Origin: an archaeon
GTDB taxonomy: Archaea > Nanobdellota > Nanobdellia > SCGC-AAA011-G17 > GW2011-AR17
DNA: 5,931 bases
Assembly (NCBI GenBank): GCA_023245755.1
Contig: JAHFJQ010000065.1
Location: 1-5,931, forward strand
Direction of reading: 5' to 3'
The translations under genes and the position numbers were made by a program. The notes under the pieces were generated by a model, which did no database searches, was not told where the DNA came from, and saw only the letters and a program-made list of their open reading frames with translations. Positions 1-5,191 of this stretch are shown here, one piece after another. Position 1 is the stretch's first letter. The number at the start of each line of letters is the position of its first letter.

Positions 1-22
1 AGAGAAAAAAGAAAAAAATAAT
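1..22 (-). terminator. T-tract terminator of the secreted DUF5667-like gene
   Basis: Read on the minus strand, the bases right after the TAA stop form an almost pure pyrimidine run with two long T stretches. Archaeal RNA polymerase terminates on oligo-T in the non-template strand without needing a hairpin, so this fits the end of the minus-strand transcript. The run reaches the window edge and may continue. Confidence 0.6.
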
Positions 23-24
23 TC

Positions 25-774
25 TTAGATGGAAACTCCCATACTACTTTCTGCTTCTGCAGAAGATTCTTCTTCATCATCGCTTCCACCAAGATGAACA
101 TCTACAGAGCTAGAAGAGTCAACGCTTGCCGAAGATTCATTATAATCTTCCTCTTCATCAAAGAGACCAAGAGAAATAGACAGACCCGATTCTATCTCAT
201 CAGCATCTCCCCCTTCTTGCTCAATATCCATTTTGGTATCTTGTTTCTTCTCATCAAGAGCATCTTGGGTAGAAGCAACCTGCAGTTCTAGGGCAGAAAA
301 AAGGGATGCAACAGTACTCTCTTGTTGGACAGCAACAGTACCTTGGCTATCTGCTTTCAACTCTTGAATCTGAGATTCTTGTTCGTGAATCGCAGCTCCC
401 AAGGTAAGCTCTACTTCTAACTCATGAGAAGAGTTTTGTTGGTCAATTGACTCTATTGCAGTTTTTGCAGAAGCCATTGCCTTTCCATGTTCCTCTTCGG
501 CACGTTCAGCTTTATCCATCTTTTCTGCTTCAAGCATAGCTTGGAATTCAAGAAGCCTTTCCTGCCCTATTTCCAAAGCTTTTGCAGCCTTTCCCTCTGC
601 ACTTACATGCAAAGAGAGAGCAAATTCATCCATAGTAGTATCTACAACATAAAAAAAACTATCAGGCGTAACACCTGCACTTGTAATCGTTTCCACGGAA
701 ACGCTCTCATCTGCATGAACAAATGTCAACAAAAAAAACAGAGAGAAAATCAGTCCTATAGTGAGTGTTTTCAT
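25..774 (-). CDS. Secreted DUF5667-like protein with acidic Ser-rich tail
   Basis: A 249-residue exported protein. Residues 1-21 are a Sec signal peptide: Lys2, a hydrophobic core, and a V-H-A cleavage site before Asp22. Residues ~34-110 follow the DUF5667 pattern: 'TPDSFFYVVDTTMDEF', then long helices rich in Ala, Glu and Lys ('KALEIGQERLLEFQAMLEAE'). Residues ~110-180 look like further coiled helix. The tail, ~183-249, is low-complexity, dominated by Asp, Glu and Ser with a short Gly patch, and probably disordered. No C-terminal membrane anchor is visible, so it is likely released or held by other surface components. The start is firm: GGAGGTG lies 5 bases before ATG, with a TATA box about 45 bases upstream of it. 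It is the only minus-strand gene and is divergent from the tRNA gene. DUF5667 has no known biochemical activity; the family call is from pattern memory, and the export call is strong. Confidence 0.8.
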   Translation of the reverse strand: MKTLTIGLIFSLFFLLTFVHADESVSVETITSAGVTPDSFFYVVDTTMDEFALSLHVSAEGKAAKALEIGQERLLEFQAMLEAEKMDKAERAEEEHGKAMASAKTAIESIDQQNSSHELEVELTLGAAIHEQESQIQELKADSQGTVAVQQESTVASLFSALELQVASTQDALDEKKQDTKMDIEQEGGDADEIESGLSISLGLFDEEEDYNESSASVDSSSSVDVHLGGSDDEEESSAEAESSMGVSI

Positions 775-779
775 AAACC

Positions 780-786
780 CACCTCC
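780..786 (-). promoter_or_regulatory. Strong Shine-Dalgarno site for the DUF5667-like gene
   Basis: GGAGGTG on the minus strand, 5 bases before the ATG at 774, is a near-perfect match to the 16S anti-SD sequence. It stands out because most other genes here have no SD and appear leaderless, which suggests high expression of this secreted protein. Confidence 0.8.
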
Positions 787-817
787 AGATTTGATAGAAA
801 AAGAAAAGGTAAAGGAA

Positions 818-825
818 TATATAAA
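818..825 (-). promoter_or_regulatory. TATA box of the DUF5667-like gene
   Basis: TTTATATA on the minus strand matches the archaeal TATA consensus. A start site about 25 bases downstream (near 796) would give a leader of roughly 20 bases that just includes the SD site. Confidence 0.65.
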
Positions 826-838
826 CTTTTACAGAAAG

Positions 839-848
839 TTATATAAAG
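839..848 (+). promoter_or_regulatory. TATA box of tRNA-Glu
   Basis: TTATATAAAG is a strong archaeal TATA box, preceded by purine-rich AGAAAG in the BRE position. Its centre lies about 30 bases before the mature tRNA 5' end, implying a very short 5' leader. It is only ~14 bp from the oppositely directed TATA box at 818-825, so the two promoters may compete for TBP/TFB. Confidence 0.7.
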
Positions 849-873
849 CATAGAAAATCCCTAAATTCTTGAC

Positions 874-948
874 GCCCCTGTAGTGTAGTCCGGTCAATCA
901 TTCCACCCTTTCGAGGTGAAGACCCGGGTTCAAATCCCGGCGGGGGCA
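874..948 (+). tRNA. tRNA-Glu (anticodon UUC)
   Basis: A complete 75-base cloverleaf. The acceptor stem pairs GCCCCTG with CGGGGGC (one U-G pair) and ends in discriminator A948; CCA is not encoded. The D-region begins TAGTGTAGTCCGG, typical of archaeal tRNA-Glu. The anticodon loop is CTTTCGA (908-914) with anticodon TTC at 910-912. The T-arm is CCGGG-TTCAAAT-CCCGG. The anticodon stem CCACC/GGTGA has a C·A mismatch at its base (position 27-43). No intron is seen. It has its own TATA box upstream and a T-tract downstream. Confidence 0.95.
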
Positions 949-968
949 TCCTTAGAACACTACCATTG

Positions 969-1009
969 GCCAAAAGGTGGCTTGACCGGAATTTTCTTCT
1001 TTTTTTCTC
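969..1009 (+). terminator. tRNA trailer with small hairpin and T-tract terminator
   Basis: A short stem GCCA/TGGC (969-972 with 978-981) is followed by a T-rich run (992-1007, ending TTTTTTT). The T-tract is the likely terminator of the tRNA transcript. The same stretch contains bases complementary to the tRNA body, reported as a finding. Confidence 0.6.
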
Positions 1010-1019
1010 AACCAAATGC

Positions 1020-1028
1020 TTATAAATA
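1020..1028 (+). promoter_or_regulatory. TATA box of the lipoprotein hydrolase gene
   Basis: TTATAAATA is centred about 31 bases before the ATG at 1055, predicting a leader of only ~5 bases. A perfect inverted repeat, TCCCT-tact-AGGGA (1034-1047), sits between the box and the start codon, where an operator would block initiation. AGGGA could also act as a weak SD if the leader is longer. Confidence 0.6.
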
Positions 1029-1054
1029 GTTAATCCCTTACTAGGGACAACAAA

Positions 1055-1801
1055 ATGAAGTTTTTTCCCTACCTCTCTACAGTACTAGGCCTTAGTGCAT
1101 GTACGCCAGAATTCAACGCAGAAGAATGGACAGCAAAATACAATAGAGAACGAGCTGCACTCTATGAACAGGGCCCACGTTCCAATCTTGAACAAAAACT
1201 CCAAGGCGATCTTCATTTTGGTATTGTTCTTGTAGATATGCAACCAAGATTTTTAGAACATGGCTTTTATCCTTACGAAAGCCATGAAATGATAACAGAA
1301 CAAAAAAGAGTATTAACAGCTGCAAGAGACTATGACCTCCCCGTATTAGTTTTTGAAACAGATGGGTATGGAGACACTATCCCTGCACTGCAAGATCTTA
1401 TTGAACAAATTCCTAGAACGACAACTTTTGGAAAACGCTACGATGACGGTTTTGAAATCTATGAAAGCATAATACAACATCCAAATCCAGGGATCTTTCC
1501 TCAAGATTGGTTACAAGAACAAGGAGTAAACGCACTGTATTTTATGGGTATTAATGGCAATGCCTGCGTAACAGAAACAGCAAGTTCAGCGCAAGAGCTT
1601 AACTTCACTATCGCAACAAGTAATCAAGTCATTGCAACAGCAAATGATAATGCACAATCTGGAGACTGTCGCTCTGAATCCTGTGACGAAGCAAAGGCAG
1701 GCTTACTTCTCTTCCAAAGCAAAGGAATTCTTGACCCAGAAAACCAACCCTTTCTCGATTATTTCAAAGAGCAAAAAAGAACAGAAATACAAGATCAATA
1801 A
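1055..1801 (+). CDS. Isochorismatase-fold cysteine hydrolase, predicted lipoprotein
   Basis: A 248-residue hydrolase of the isochorismatase-like superfamily. The family's triad is visible: Asp61 in 'GIVLVDMQPRF', Lys127 in 'TTFGKRYDD', and nucleophile Cys171 in 'MGINGNACVTETA', where the C-V-x-x-T-A context is diagnostic. Family members cleave amide, ester or vinyl-ether bonds. The nicotinamidase metal site (a DxH motif with a later His) is not apparent, so nicotinamidase is unlikely; the substrate is unknown. The N-terminus is a short signal with a lipobox, L13-S-A-C16, predicting lipid attachment at Cys16 and an extracytoplasmic position, unusual for this mostly cytosolic superfamily. About 35 residues of linker separate the lipobox from the fold. 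Cys205 and Cys210 are extra and could form a disulfide. ATG 1055 is supported by the TATA spacing and by the intact signal sequence. Confidence 0.85.
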   Translation: MKFFPYLSTVLGLSACTPEFNAEEWTAKYNRERAALYEQGPRSNLEQKLQGDLHFGIVLVDMQPRFLEHGFYPYESHEMITEQKRVLTAARDYDLPVLVFETDGYGDTIPALQDLIEQIPRTTTFGKRYDDGFEIYESIIQHPNPGIFPQDWLQEQGVNALYFMGINGNACVTETASSAQELNFTIATSNQVIATANDNAQSGDCRSESCDEAKAGLLLFQSKGILDPENQPFLDYFKEQKRTEIQDQ

Positions 1802-1803
1802 GT

Positions 1804-1833
1804 CTATAATAAAAAATACAAATGCATTTAAAG
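1804..1833 (+). promoter_or_regulatory. Promoter region of the 1855-2661 gene pair
   Basis: Two AT elements are possible TATA boxes: CTATAAT (1804-1810) and TTTAAAGG (1827-1834). The second lies 28 bases before ATG 1855, the same geometry as the promoters at 2671 and 3956, and would give a leaderless mRNA. The first would start transcription near 1833. Either way the upstream ATG at 1822 would not be on the message unless it is read through from the previous gene. Confidence 0.45.
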
Positions 1834-1854
1834 GAAAAATCTAATTTTAGAAAT

Positions 1855-2334
1855 ATGACTCAAAGATTATACGGTCGAGCAAAAAGTGCAAACGAACGTG
1901 TAGGAACGTATAATGGAACAGCACTTCAATTCCAACCTAGTCGCTTAGGAATTTTGTTTGAAAGACTCAGCCTTGACCGATCTTGGAATCTCTCTGAAAG
2001 AGAAAAAGGATTACGAACAAAAGAAGCATCAAAAACCTATCAAGTATGTACTCAAGCACACCAAGATCAATTTTCTTACCAAGCTGCAGTACCCCAAAGT
2101 GGAAGCACTCTTGAACAGGCATTAGAAGATCCACTCAGTGAGAAAATCATAATTAGAGAATACTCTGGAGCATATACTGTTACCATTACCAGAAATCCTT
2201 CAATTAGTAGATGGAGAAATAACACAAGAGTTCTTGTAACAAGAACAGATAAAGATGGGAAAGAAGAAGAAAAAAGAAGATTTAGAATAGAAGATCTCAG
2301 CTCAATAGACAAATACGTACGAGGCTTACTCTAG
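1855..2334 (+). CDS. Hypothetical basic soluble protein
   Basis: I do not recognise this 159-residue protein. It has no signal peptide or membrane segment. The N-terminal ~60 residues are rich in Arg, Lys and polar residues ('MTQRLYGRAKSANERVG'). The C-terminal part looks like an antiparallel beta unit, with strand-like 'KIIIREYSGAYTVTITR' and 'NNTRVLVTRTD' joined by turns, then a charged KDGKEEEKRR stretch and a short helix ending at the stop. A single Cys65 is present. The frame is open from ATG 1822 (170 residues), but I prefer ATG 1855 because of the leaderless promoter spacing. Three bases separate its stop from the next ATG and no promoter is seen between them, so it is probably co-transcribed with the membrane-anchored gene. 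Cytoplasmic location is inferred. It is likely a real gene, as it is long, in an intact frame, and in a tight gene pair. Confidence 0.65.
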   Translation: MTQRLYGRAKSANERVGTYNGTALQFQPSRLGILFERLSLDRSWNLSEREKGLRTKEASKTYQVCTQAHQDQFSYQAAVPQSGSTLEQALEDPLSEKIIIREYSGAYTVTITRNPSISRWRNNTRVLVTRTDKDGKEEEKRRFRIEDLSSIDKYVRGLL

Positions 2335-2337
2335 AAG

Positions 2338-2661
2338 ATGGCATCTCCAAGGCCATACTTTCTTGCATTAGGATTTACACTTTTAGGAGCAATTGGAGGA
2401 CATTATCTCTGGCCACAAACAGCAGAAAAAAGTGTACACAGTGCAGATGGAAATGGAGATGGAAATGTCGACCTCATCGTGGATAATAATTGGAGAATCA
2501 TTCTGACCACAGACCAAGGATATATTGCTCCAGCAGATACAGTTGATCCCAGTTACAAAGTGTGCCTCTTCCCTGCAGAAACAGTAATTCCTAATGATGC
2601 AAATACAAACACATTGCGAGAAAAAGCTCGTCCACTTCTAGAATATTGTCTAAGTCACTAA
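2338..2661 (+). CDS. Membrane-anchored small protein with calcium-loop-like motif
   Basis: A 107-residue protein of unknown function. Residues ~7-25 form a hydrophobic segment ('YFLALGFTLLGAIGGHYLW') that should act as an N-terminal anchor, leaving ~80 residues outside. The outer part starts with D37-G-N-G-D-G-N-V-D45, which matches a DxNxDGxxD calcium-binding loop and continues 'LIVDNNWRIILTTDQGY', resembling one blade of an FG-GAP/VCBS-type repeat ('NGDG..DL.V'). Only one copy is present, so this is not a propeller or a dockerin, which needs two loops. Cys76 and Cys104 could form a disulfide, notable because the next gene is a thioredoxin-fold protein. Start ATG 2338 is three bases after the upstream stop; no strong SD is visible (a GAGG lies too far away), suggesting reinitiation after the preceding gene. 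Calcium binding is inference. Confidence 0.7.
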   Translation: MASPRPYFLALGFTLLGAIGGHYLWPQTAEKSVHSADGNGDGNVDLIVDNNWRIILTTDQGYIAPADTVDPSYKVCLFPAETVIPNDANTNTLREKARPLLEYCLSH

Positions 2662-2670
2662 GAAAAACGC

Positions 2671-2678
2671 TTATATAA
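2671..2678 (+). promoter_or_regulatory. TATA box of the TlpA-like/deacetylase operon
   Basis: TTATATAA is centred about 25 bases upstream of ATG 2700, and no SD lies between. This predicts a leaderless transcript beginning at or beside the start codon, and so supports that start. Confidence 0.65.
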
Positions 2679-2699
2679 CATCTATTCATTCCTGAAAGC

Positions 2700-3188
2700 A
2701 TGTATCATCGTCCTAGTTTGAGTAGAAGAACCGTTCTTGCAGCTTCTCTAGGACTTTGTCTACCCAGAAGAGCATATCCTAGTTCATTAGAAATAGAGGT
2801 ATATACAGAAAAAGAAGAAAGAAGATATCTCTCAGATTTCACAAAAAAAGGTCCACTTCTTATCAATCTTTGGGCAACATGGTGCGCTCCCTGTGTAGAG
2901 GAAATGCCCCTGCTTAATGAATTACATAAAACAATACCTGTACTAGGCCTTTGTCTTATCGATGACGACAGCCAAATAGCATCCCTAAAAGAAATAAAGC
3001 AAGACTATCCTAATATGCTCATGTATAAGACAGAGAGAGCAAAATTACAAAGAGAAGTTCCTTTCTCACACGTCCCTGCATTTATAGTTTATAAGAAAGA
3101 AGGAACAATAACACATTGGCAACAAGATACCATAAAAGATGATCTAAGAAGAAGAACACTCATCGATGCAATACGTGAGGTTGTCTAA
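2700..3188 (+). CDS. TlpA/ResA-like thioredoxin-fold protein with Tat-like signal
   Basis: A 162-residue extracytoplasmic thiol-disulfide oxidoreductase. The active site is W61-C-A-P-C65 inside 'LINLWATWCAPCVEEMP', the classic TlpA/ResA signature including the Glu of the 'EMP' turn; the cis-proline is Pro126 in 'VPAFIVYKKEG'. These proteins usually reduce or exchange disulfides on partner proteins outside the membrane. The N-terminus reads S8-R-R-T-V-L13 followed by a weakly hydrophobic 'AASLGLCL', a good twin-arginine motif, which would imply export of a folded protein; a second Arg pair (23-24) follows. Cleavage is uncertain and might fall near 25-29. It could alternatively be a Sec signal or anchor. 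The leaderless promoter supports ATG 2700. Its stop overlaps the deacetylase start by one base (TAATG), so the two are co-translated. Likely partners are the Cys pairs in the upstream surface proteins, by inference. Confidence 0.85.
   Translation: MYHRPSLSRRTVLAASLGLCLPRRAYPSSLEIEVYTEKEERRYLSDFTKKGPLLINLWATWCAPCVEEMPLLNELHKTIPVLGLCLIDDDSQIASLKEIKQDYPNMLMYKTERAKLQREVPFSHVPAFIVYKKEGTITHWQQDTIKDDLRRRTLIDAIREVV
3176..3180 (+). promoter_or_regulatory. Shine-Dalgarno site for the YdjC-like gene
   Basis: A GAGG core within GTGAGGTTG lies inside the end of the TlpA-like gene, about 7 bases before ATG 3188. It is a clear SD for an internal operon gene, in contrast to the leaderless first genes, and indicates translational coupling across the TAATG overlap. 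Confidence 0.6.
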
Positions 3189-3943
3189 TGCAAAAACTCA
3201 TCATCAATGCAGATGATTTTGGATATACAAAAGAAATTAATCTTGGCATTCTTGATGCACACCGTTTTGGAACAGTGACAAGTACAACCATTATGACCAA
3301 TGAAAAAGAATATGAGCATGCAATAGCTATCTACCCCAAATCTTTAGGTATTGGAGTACATTTAAACATAAGCTGGGGAAATTCTTTAGCTACCGGAAAA
3401 CCCTTTGAAAAATATAACAAGTATAAAGCAGCCCTAGGACTCATGAACAAAGAATTCGTGGAAAAAGAGTTTCGAAAACAAATAGAAAAACTTCTTGAAG
3501 CAGGAATACGTCCAGACCACCTTGATTCTCATCAGCATCTGCATGCGTTCTCTCCAATGAAAGAACTTATTGTAAAGCTCGCAAATGAGTACCACATCTA
3601 CAAAATTCGTTGGCCAAAAGAAAAGCATACAAGCTTCATGCCAAAACTGTCATTCCTTAATCAAAAAATAATAAACAGCTCACTACAAAAGTGTCCCATG
3701 AAAACAACAGATCATTTTTTTGGAGTAATACACACTGGTGAACCAAAACTGAAACACTTCCTATCCTATCTCAATTTTCAAGGTACTGCAGAAATTTGTT
3801 GTCACCCTGGAAAACAAGGATCACCAGAAAAAGACAAGTTATACAAAACACGACAAAAAGAACTCGATATTCTTACAAGTGATACTTTTCTAAGTGCAAT
3901 CAAAGAAAAGAACATCCAGCTGATGACATTTAAAGAGCTCTAA
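3188..3943 (+). CDS. YdjC/ChbG/HpnK-family carbohydrate deacetylase
   Basis: A 251-residue enzyme of the YdjC family, metal-dependent hydrolases that remove N-acetyl groups from amino sugars (ChbG on chitooligosaccharides, HpnK on glycosylated hopanoids). Family motifs appear in order: 'IINADDFG' (Asp9/Asp10), 'LGIGVHLN' with His58, 'DHLDSHQHLHAF' with His115/His117/His119, 'IRWP' at 140-143, and 'EICCHPG' with His206. Asp10, His58 and one His of the SHQHLH motif fit the metal-binding set. The length is normal and all key residues are intact. No signal peptide, so cytoplasmic. It is translationally coupled to the TlpA-like gene and followed 41 bases later by a GT4 glycosyltransferase, so it probably deacetylates an acetamido-sugar on a surface glycan or glycolipid precursor. 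The exact substrate cannot be read from sequence. Confidence 0.9.
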   Translation: MQKLIINADDFGYTKEINLGILDAHRFGTVTSTTIMTNEKEYEHAIAIYPKSLGIGVHLNISWGNSLATGKPFEKYNKYKAALGLMNKEFVEKEFRKQIEKLLEAGIRPDHLDSHQHLHAFSPMKELIVKLANEYHIYKIRWPKEKHTSFMPKLSFLNQKIINSSLQKCPMKTTDHFFGVIHTGEPKLKHFLSYLNFQGTAEICCHPGKQGSPEKDKLYKTRQKELDILTSDTFLSAIKEKNIQLMTFKEL

Positions 3944-3955
3944 AAATACTCAAAA

Positions 3956-3964
3956 TTTAAAAAG
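3956..3964 (+). promoter_or_regulatory. TATA-like box of the glycosyltransferase gene
   Basis: TTTAAAAAG starts 29 bases before ATG 3985, exactly the spacing of the TATA box at 2671 to its ATG. No SD is present in the gap, so a leaderless mRNA is predicted. Read-through from the deacetylase gene is also possible, as no T-tract separates them. Confidence 0.5.
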
Positions 3965-3984
3965 CTTCTAAAAACTTTACAAGC

Positions 3985-5130
3985 ATGCGTATCGCAATGC
4001 CCTGTGAAAATCTCAGCCAAAATGGTTCTCTAAGAGTGTATCCATTTGCAAAAATTATGGGCCAAGACCATGATGTAACTGTACTAGGACCAATAGAAAA
4101 GAAAGGAATTTTCGCACCCATCAAAAATGATCTCACTATAAAATATAAACCTACAGAAAAGAAATTTTTCTTTCCCTTCTACATCAAAAATCAAAGAGAT
4201 ATCTACAAAGAGTTAAACAATGCAGATTTGATCCATGCATTCAAGGTCACCGCATGGAGTTATCTTCCAGCATTACTCAATAAGATAAAAACAAAAAAGA
4301 AGGTAGTATTAGATATTGATGACTGGGAAAGCCAATACATTGTAGACAATTATCTCTCTCCAAATCCCATAAAAATCGCACAGTTCACTTTCGTAGATGC
4401 ATACACCCCAGAATCTTACTTCGTCAAAAAAATACTCGAAATGCAAATAAAAAAAGCAGACGCCGTAATAACCAGTTCAAAAACTTTACAAAAAATGTTT
4501 GGTGGAACATGGATTCCTACAGGACCAGATACAGATTATTTCAACCCAGAAAATTTTTCCGCAAAAAAGATACGACAAGAATTCCATTTAGAAAATAAAA
4601 CCATTATTCTGTTCATGGGCACACCAAAGAAACACAAAGGTGTAGGAGAACTCATACAAGCAGTAAAAGAACTCCAACAAGAGAATGAATCTTTGCACTT
4701 ATTAATAGTAGGCGCAGACAAAGAAAATCCTTATGTACAAACCTTACAAGAAGAAAAAGGAATGACTCTTGTAGGATACAGAGATAACAAAGAAATGCCA
4801 TACTTCCTTGCAGCAGCAGATATTGTATGCATACCCCATAGAAATGAAAAAGCAGCAAATGCACAACTCCCCATAAAAATATTTGAGCCTATGGCAATGG
4901 AAAAACCAGTCATTACAACAAATACAACAGACATGAAAGAAATTTTTCAAGACTGTGGTTTAGTCATTGAACCAAATTCCATAGAAGCACTAAAAGAAGC
5001 AATACAAACCTACCTTAATGACAAAGAACTACGAAAAAAACACGGGAAGAAAGCACGTATTGAATGTATAGAAAAATATTCCTGGAAAATCATGAAAAAG
5101 AAAACACAAGAAGTATATGATTCTCTCTAG
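3985..5130 (+). CDS. GT4-family (GT-B fold) glycosyltransferase
   Basis: A 381-residue glycosyltransferase of normal length for family GT4, retaining enzymes that use nucleotide-sugar donors. The N-terminal acceptor domain (~1-180) contains 'NGSLRVYPFAKIMGQDHDVTVLGP' split around Gly14, and 'VVLDIDDWE' (107-115), where GT4 enzymes usually have an (I/V)-x-D-x-H/D strand end. The C-terminal donor domain (~205-381) shows 'ILFMGTPKKHKGV' (208-220), 'LHLLIVGAD' (237-245), 'VGYRDNKEMPYFLAAADIVCIP' spread over 263-284, and 'LPIKIFEPMAMEKPVI' (295-310) with Glu301 as donor-binding glutamate. The first Glu of the usual E-x7-E pair is replaced by a Pro/Lys context, a common variant in this family. No signal peptide or clear membrane helix, so it acts on the cytoplasmic side. 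Together with the deacetylase upstream it probably builds a surface glycan or glycolipid; sugar and acceptor are unknown. Confidence 0.9.
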   Translation: MRIAMPCENLSQNGSLRVYPFAKIMGQDHDVTVLGPIEKKGIFAPIKNDLTIKYKPTEKKFFFPFYIKNQRDIYKELNNADLIHAFKVTAWSYLPALLNKIKTKKKVVLDIDDWESQYIVDNYLSPNPIKIAQFTFVDAYTPESYFVKKILEMQIKKADAVITSSKTLQKMFGGTWIPTGPDTDYFNPENFSAKKIRQEFHLENKTIILFMGTPKKHKGVGELIQAVKELQQENESLHLLIVGADKENPYVQTLQEEKGMTLVGYRDNKEMPYFLAAADIVCIPHRNEKAANAQLPIKIFEPMAMEKPVITTNTTDMKEIFQDCGLVIEPNSIEALKEAIQTYLNDKELRKKHGKKARIECIEKYSWKIMKKKTQEVYDSL

Positions 5131-5163
5131 TCTGAAAATCTTTCAGAAAAAAGGCAAAAGCAT

Positions 5164-5171
5164 TCTTAAAG
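5164..5171 (+). promoter_or_regulatory. Possible TATA-like box of the PD-(D/E)xK-like gene
   Basis: TCTTAAAG lies about 27 bases before ATG 5192, the spacing seen at the leaderless promoters elsewhere in the window. It is a weak match in an AT-rich setting and is used only as support for the internal start. Confidence 0.3.
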
Positions 5172-5191
5172 AGAAAAAAGTCAAAAAGAAT

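Noticed and set aside
94..846. Plus-strand open frames at 94-291 and 487-846
   Set aside because: They run antisense to the well-supported secreted gene, and the second also runs over its start and both TATA boxes. Their compositions (Phe/Ile/Arg-rich) are those of a shadow frame.
1113..1325. Minus-strand frame opposite the isochorismatase-fold gene
   Set aside because: The opposite strand encodes a clear enzyme with intact catalytic motifs; no promoter or SD was found for the shadow.
1055..1801. Nicotinamidase (PncA) assignment
   Set aside because: The triad fits the superfamily, but the DxH metal motif of nicotinamidases is not visible after the catalytic Asp.
1632..1844. Plus-strand frame overlapping the end of the lipoprotein gene
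   Set aside because: It lies mostly inside the hydrolase in another frame and has no start signal; its tail is AT-rich intergenic sequence.
2446..2475. DGNGDGNVD as a dockerin domain
   Set aside because: Dockerins need two such loops with associated helices; only one loop is present in a 107-residue anchored protein.
4536..4950. Several minus-strand frames inside the glycosyltransferase
   Set aside because: Three overlapping Phe/Cys/Leu-rich frames opposite a conserved GT4 domain are shadows of its codons.
5117..5191. The Lys-rich N-terminal 25 residues as part of the PD-(D/E)xK-like protein
   Set aside because: It overlaps the upstream gene, has no SD, and reads like translated AT-rich leader; kept only as an alternative start.
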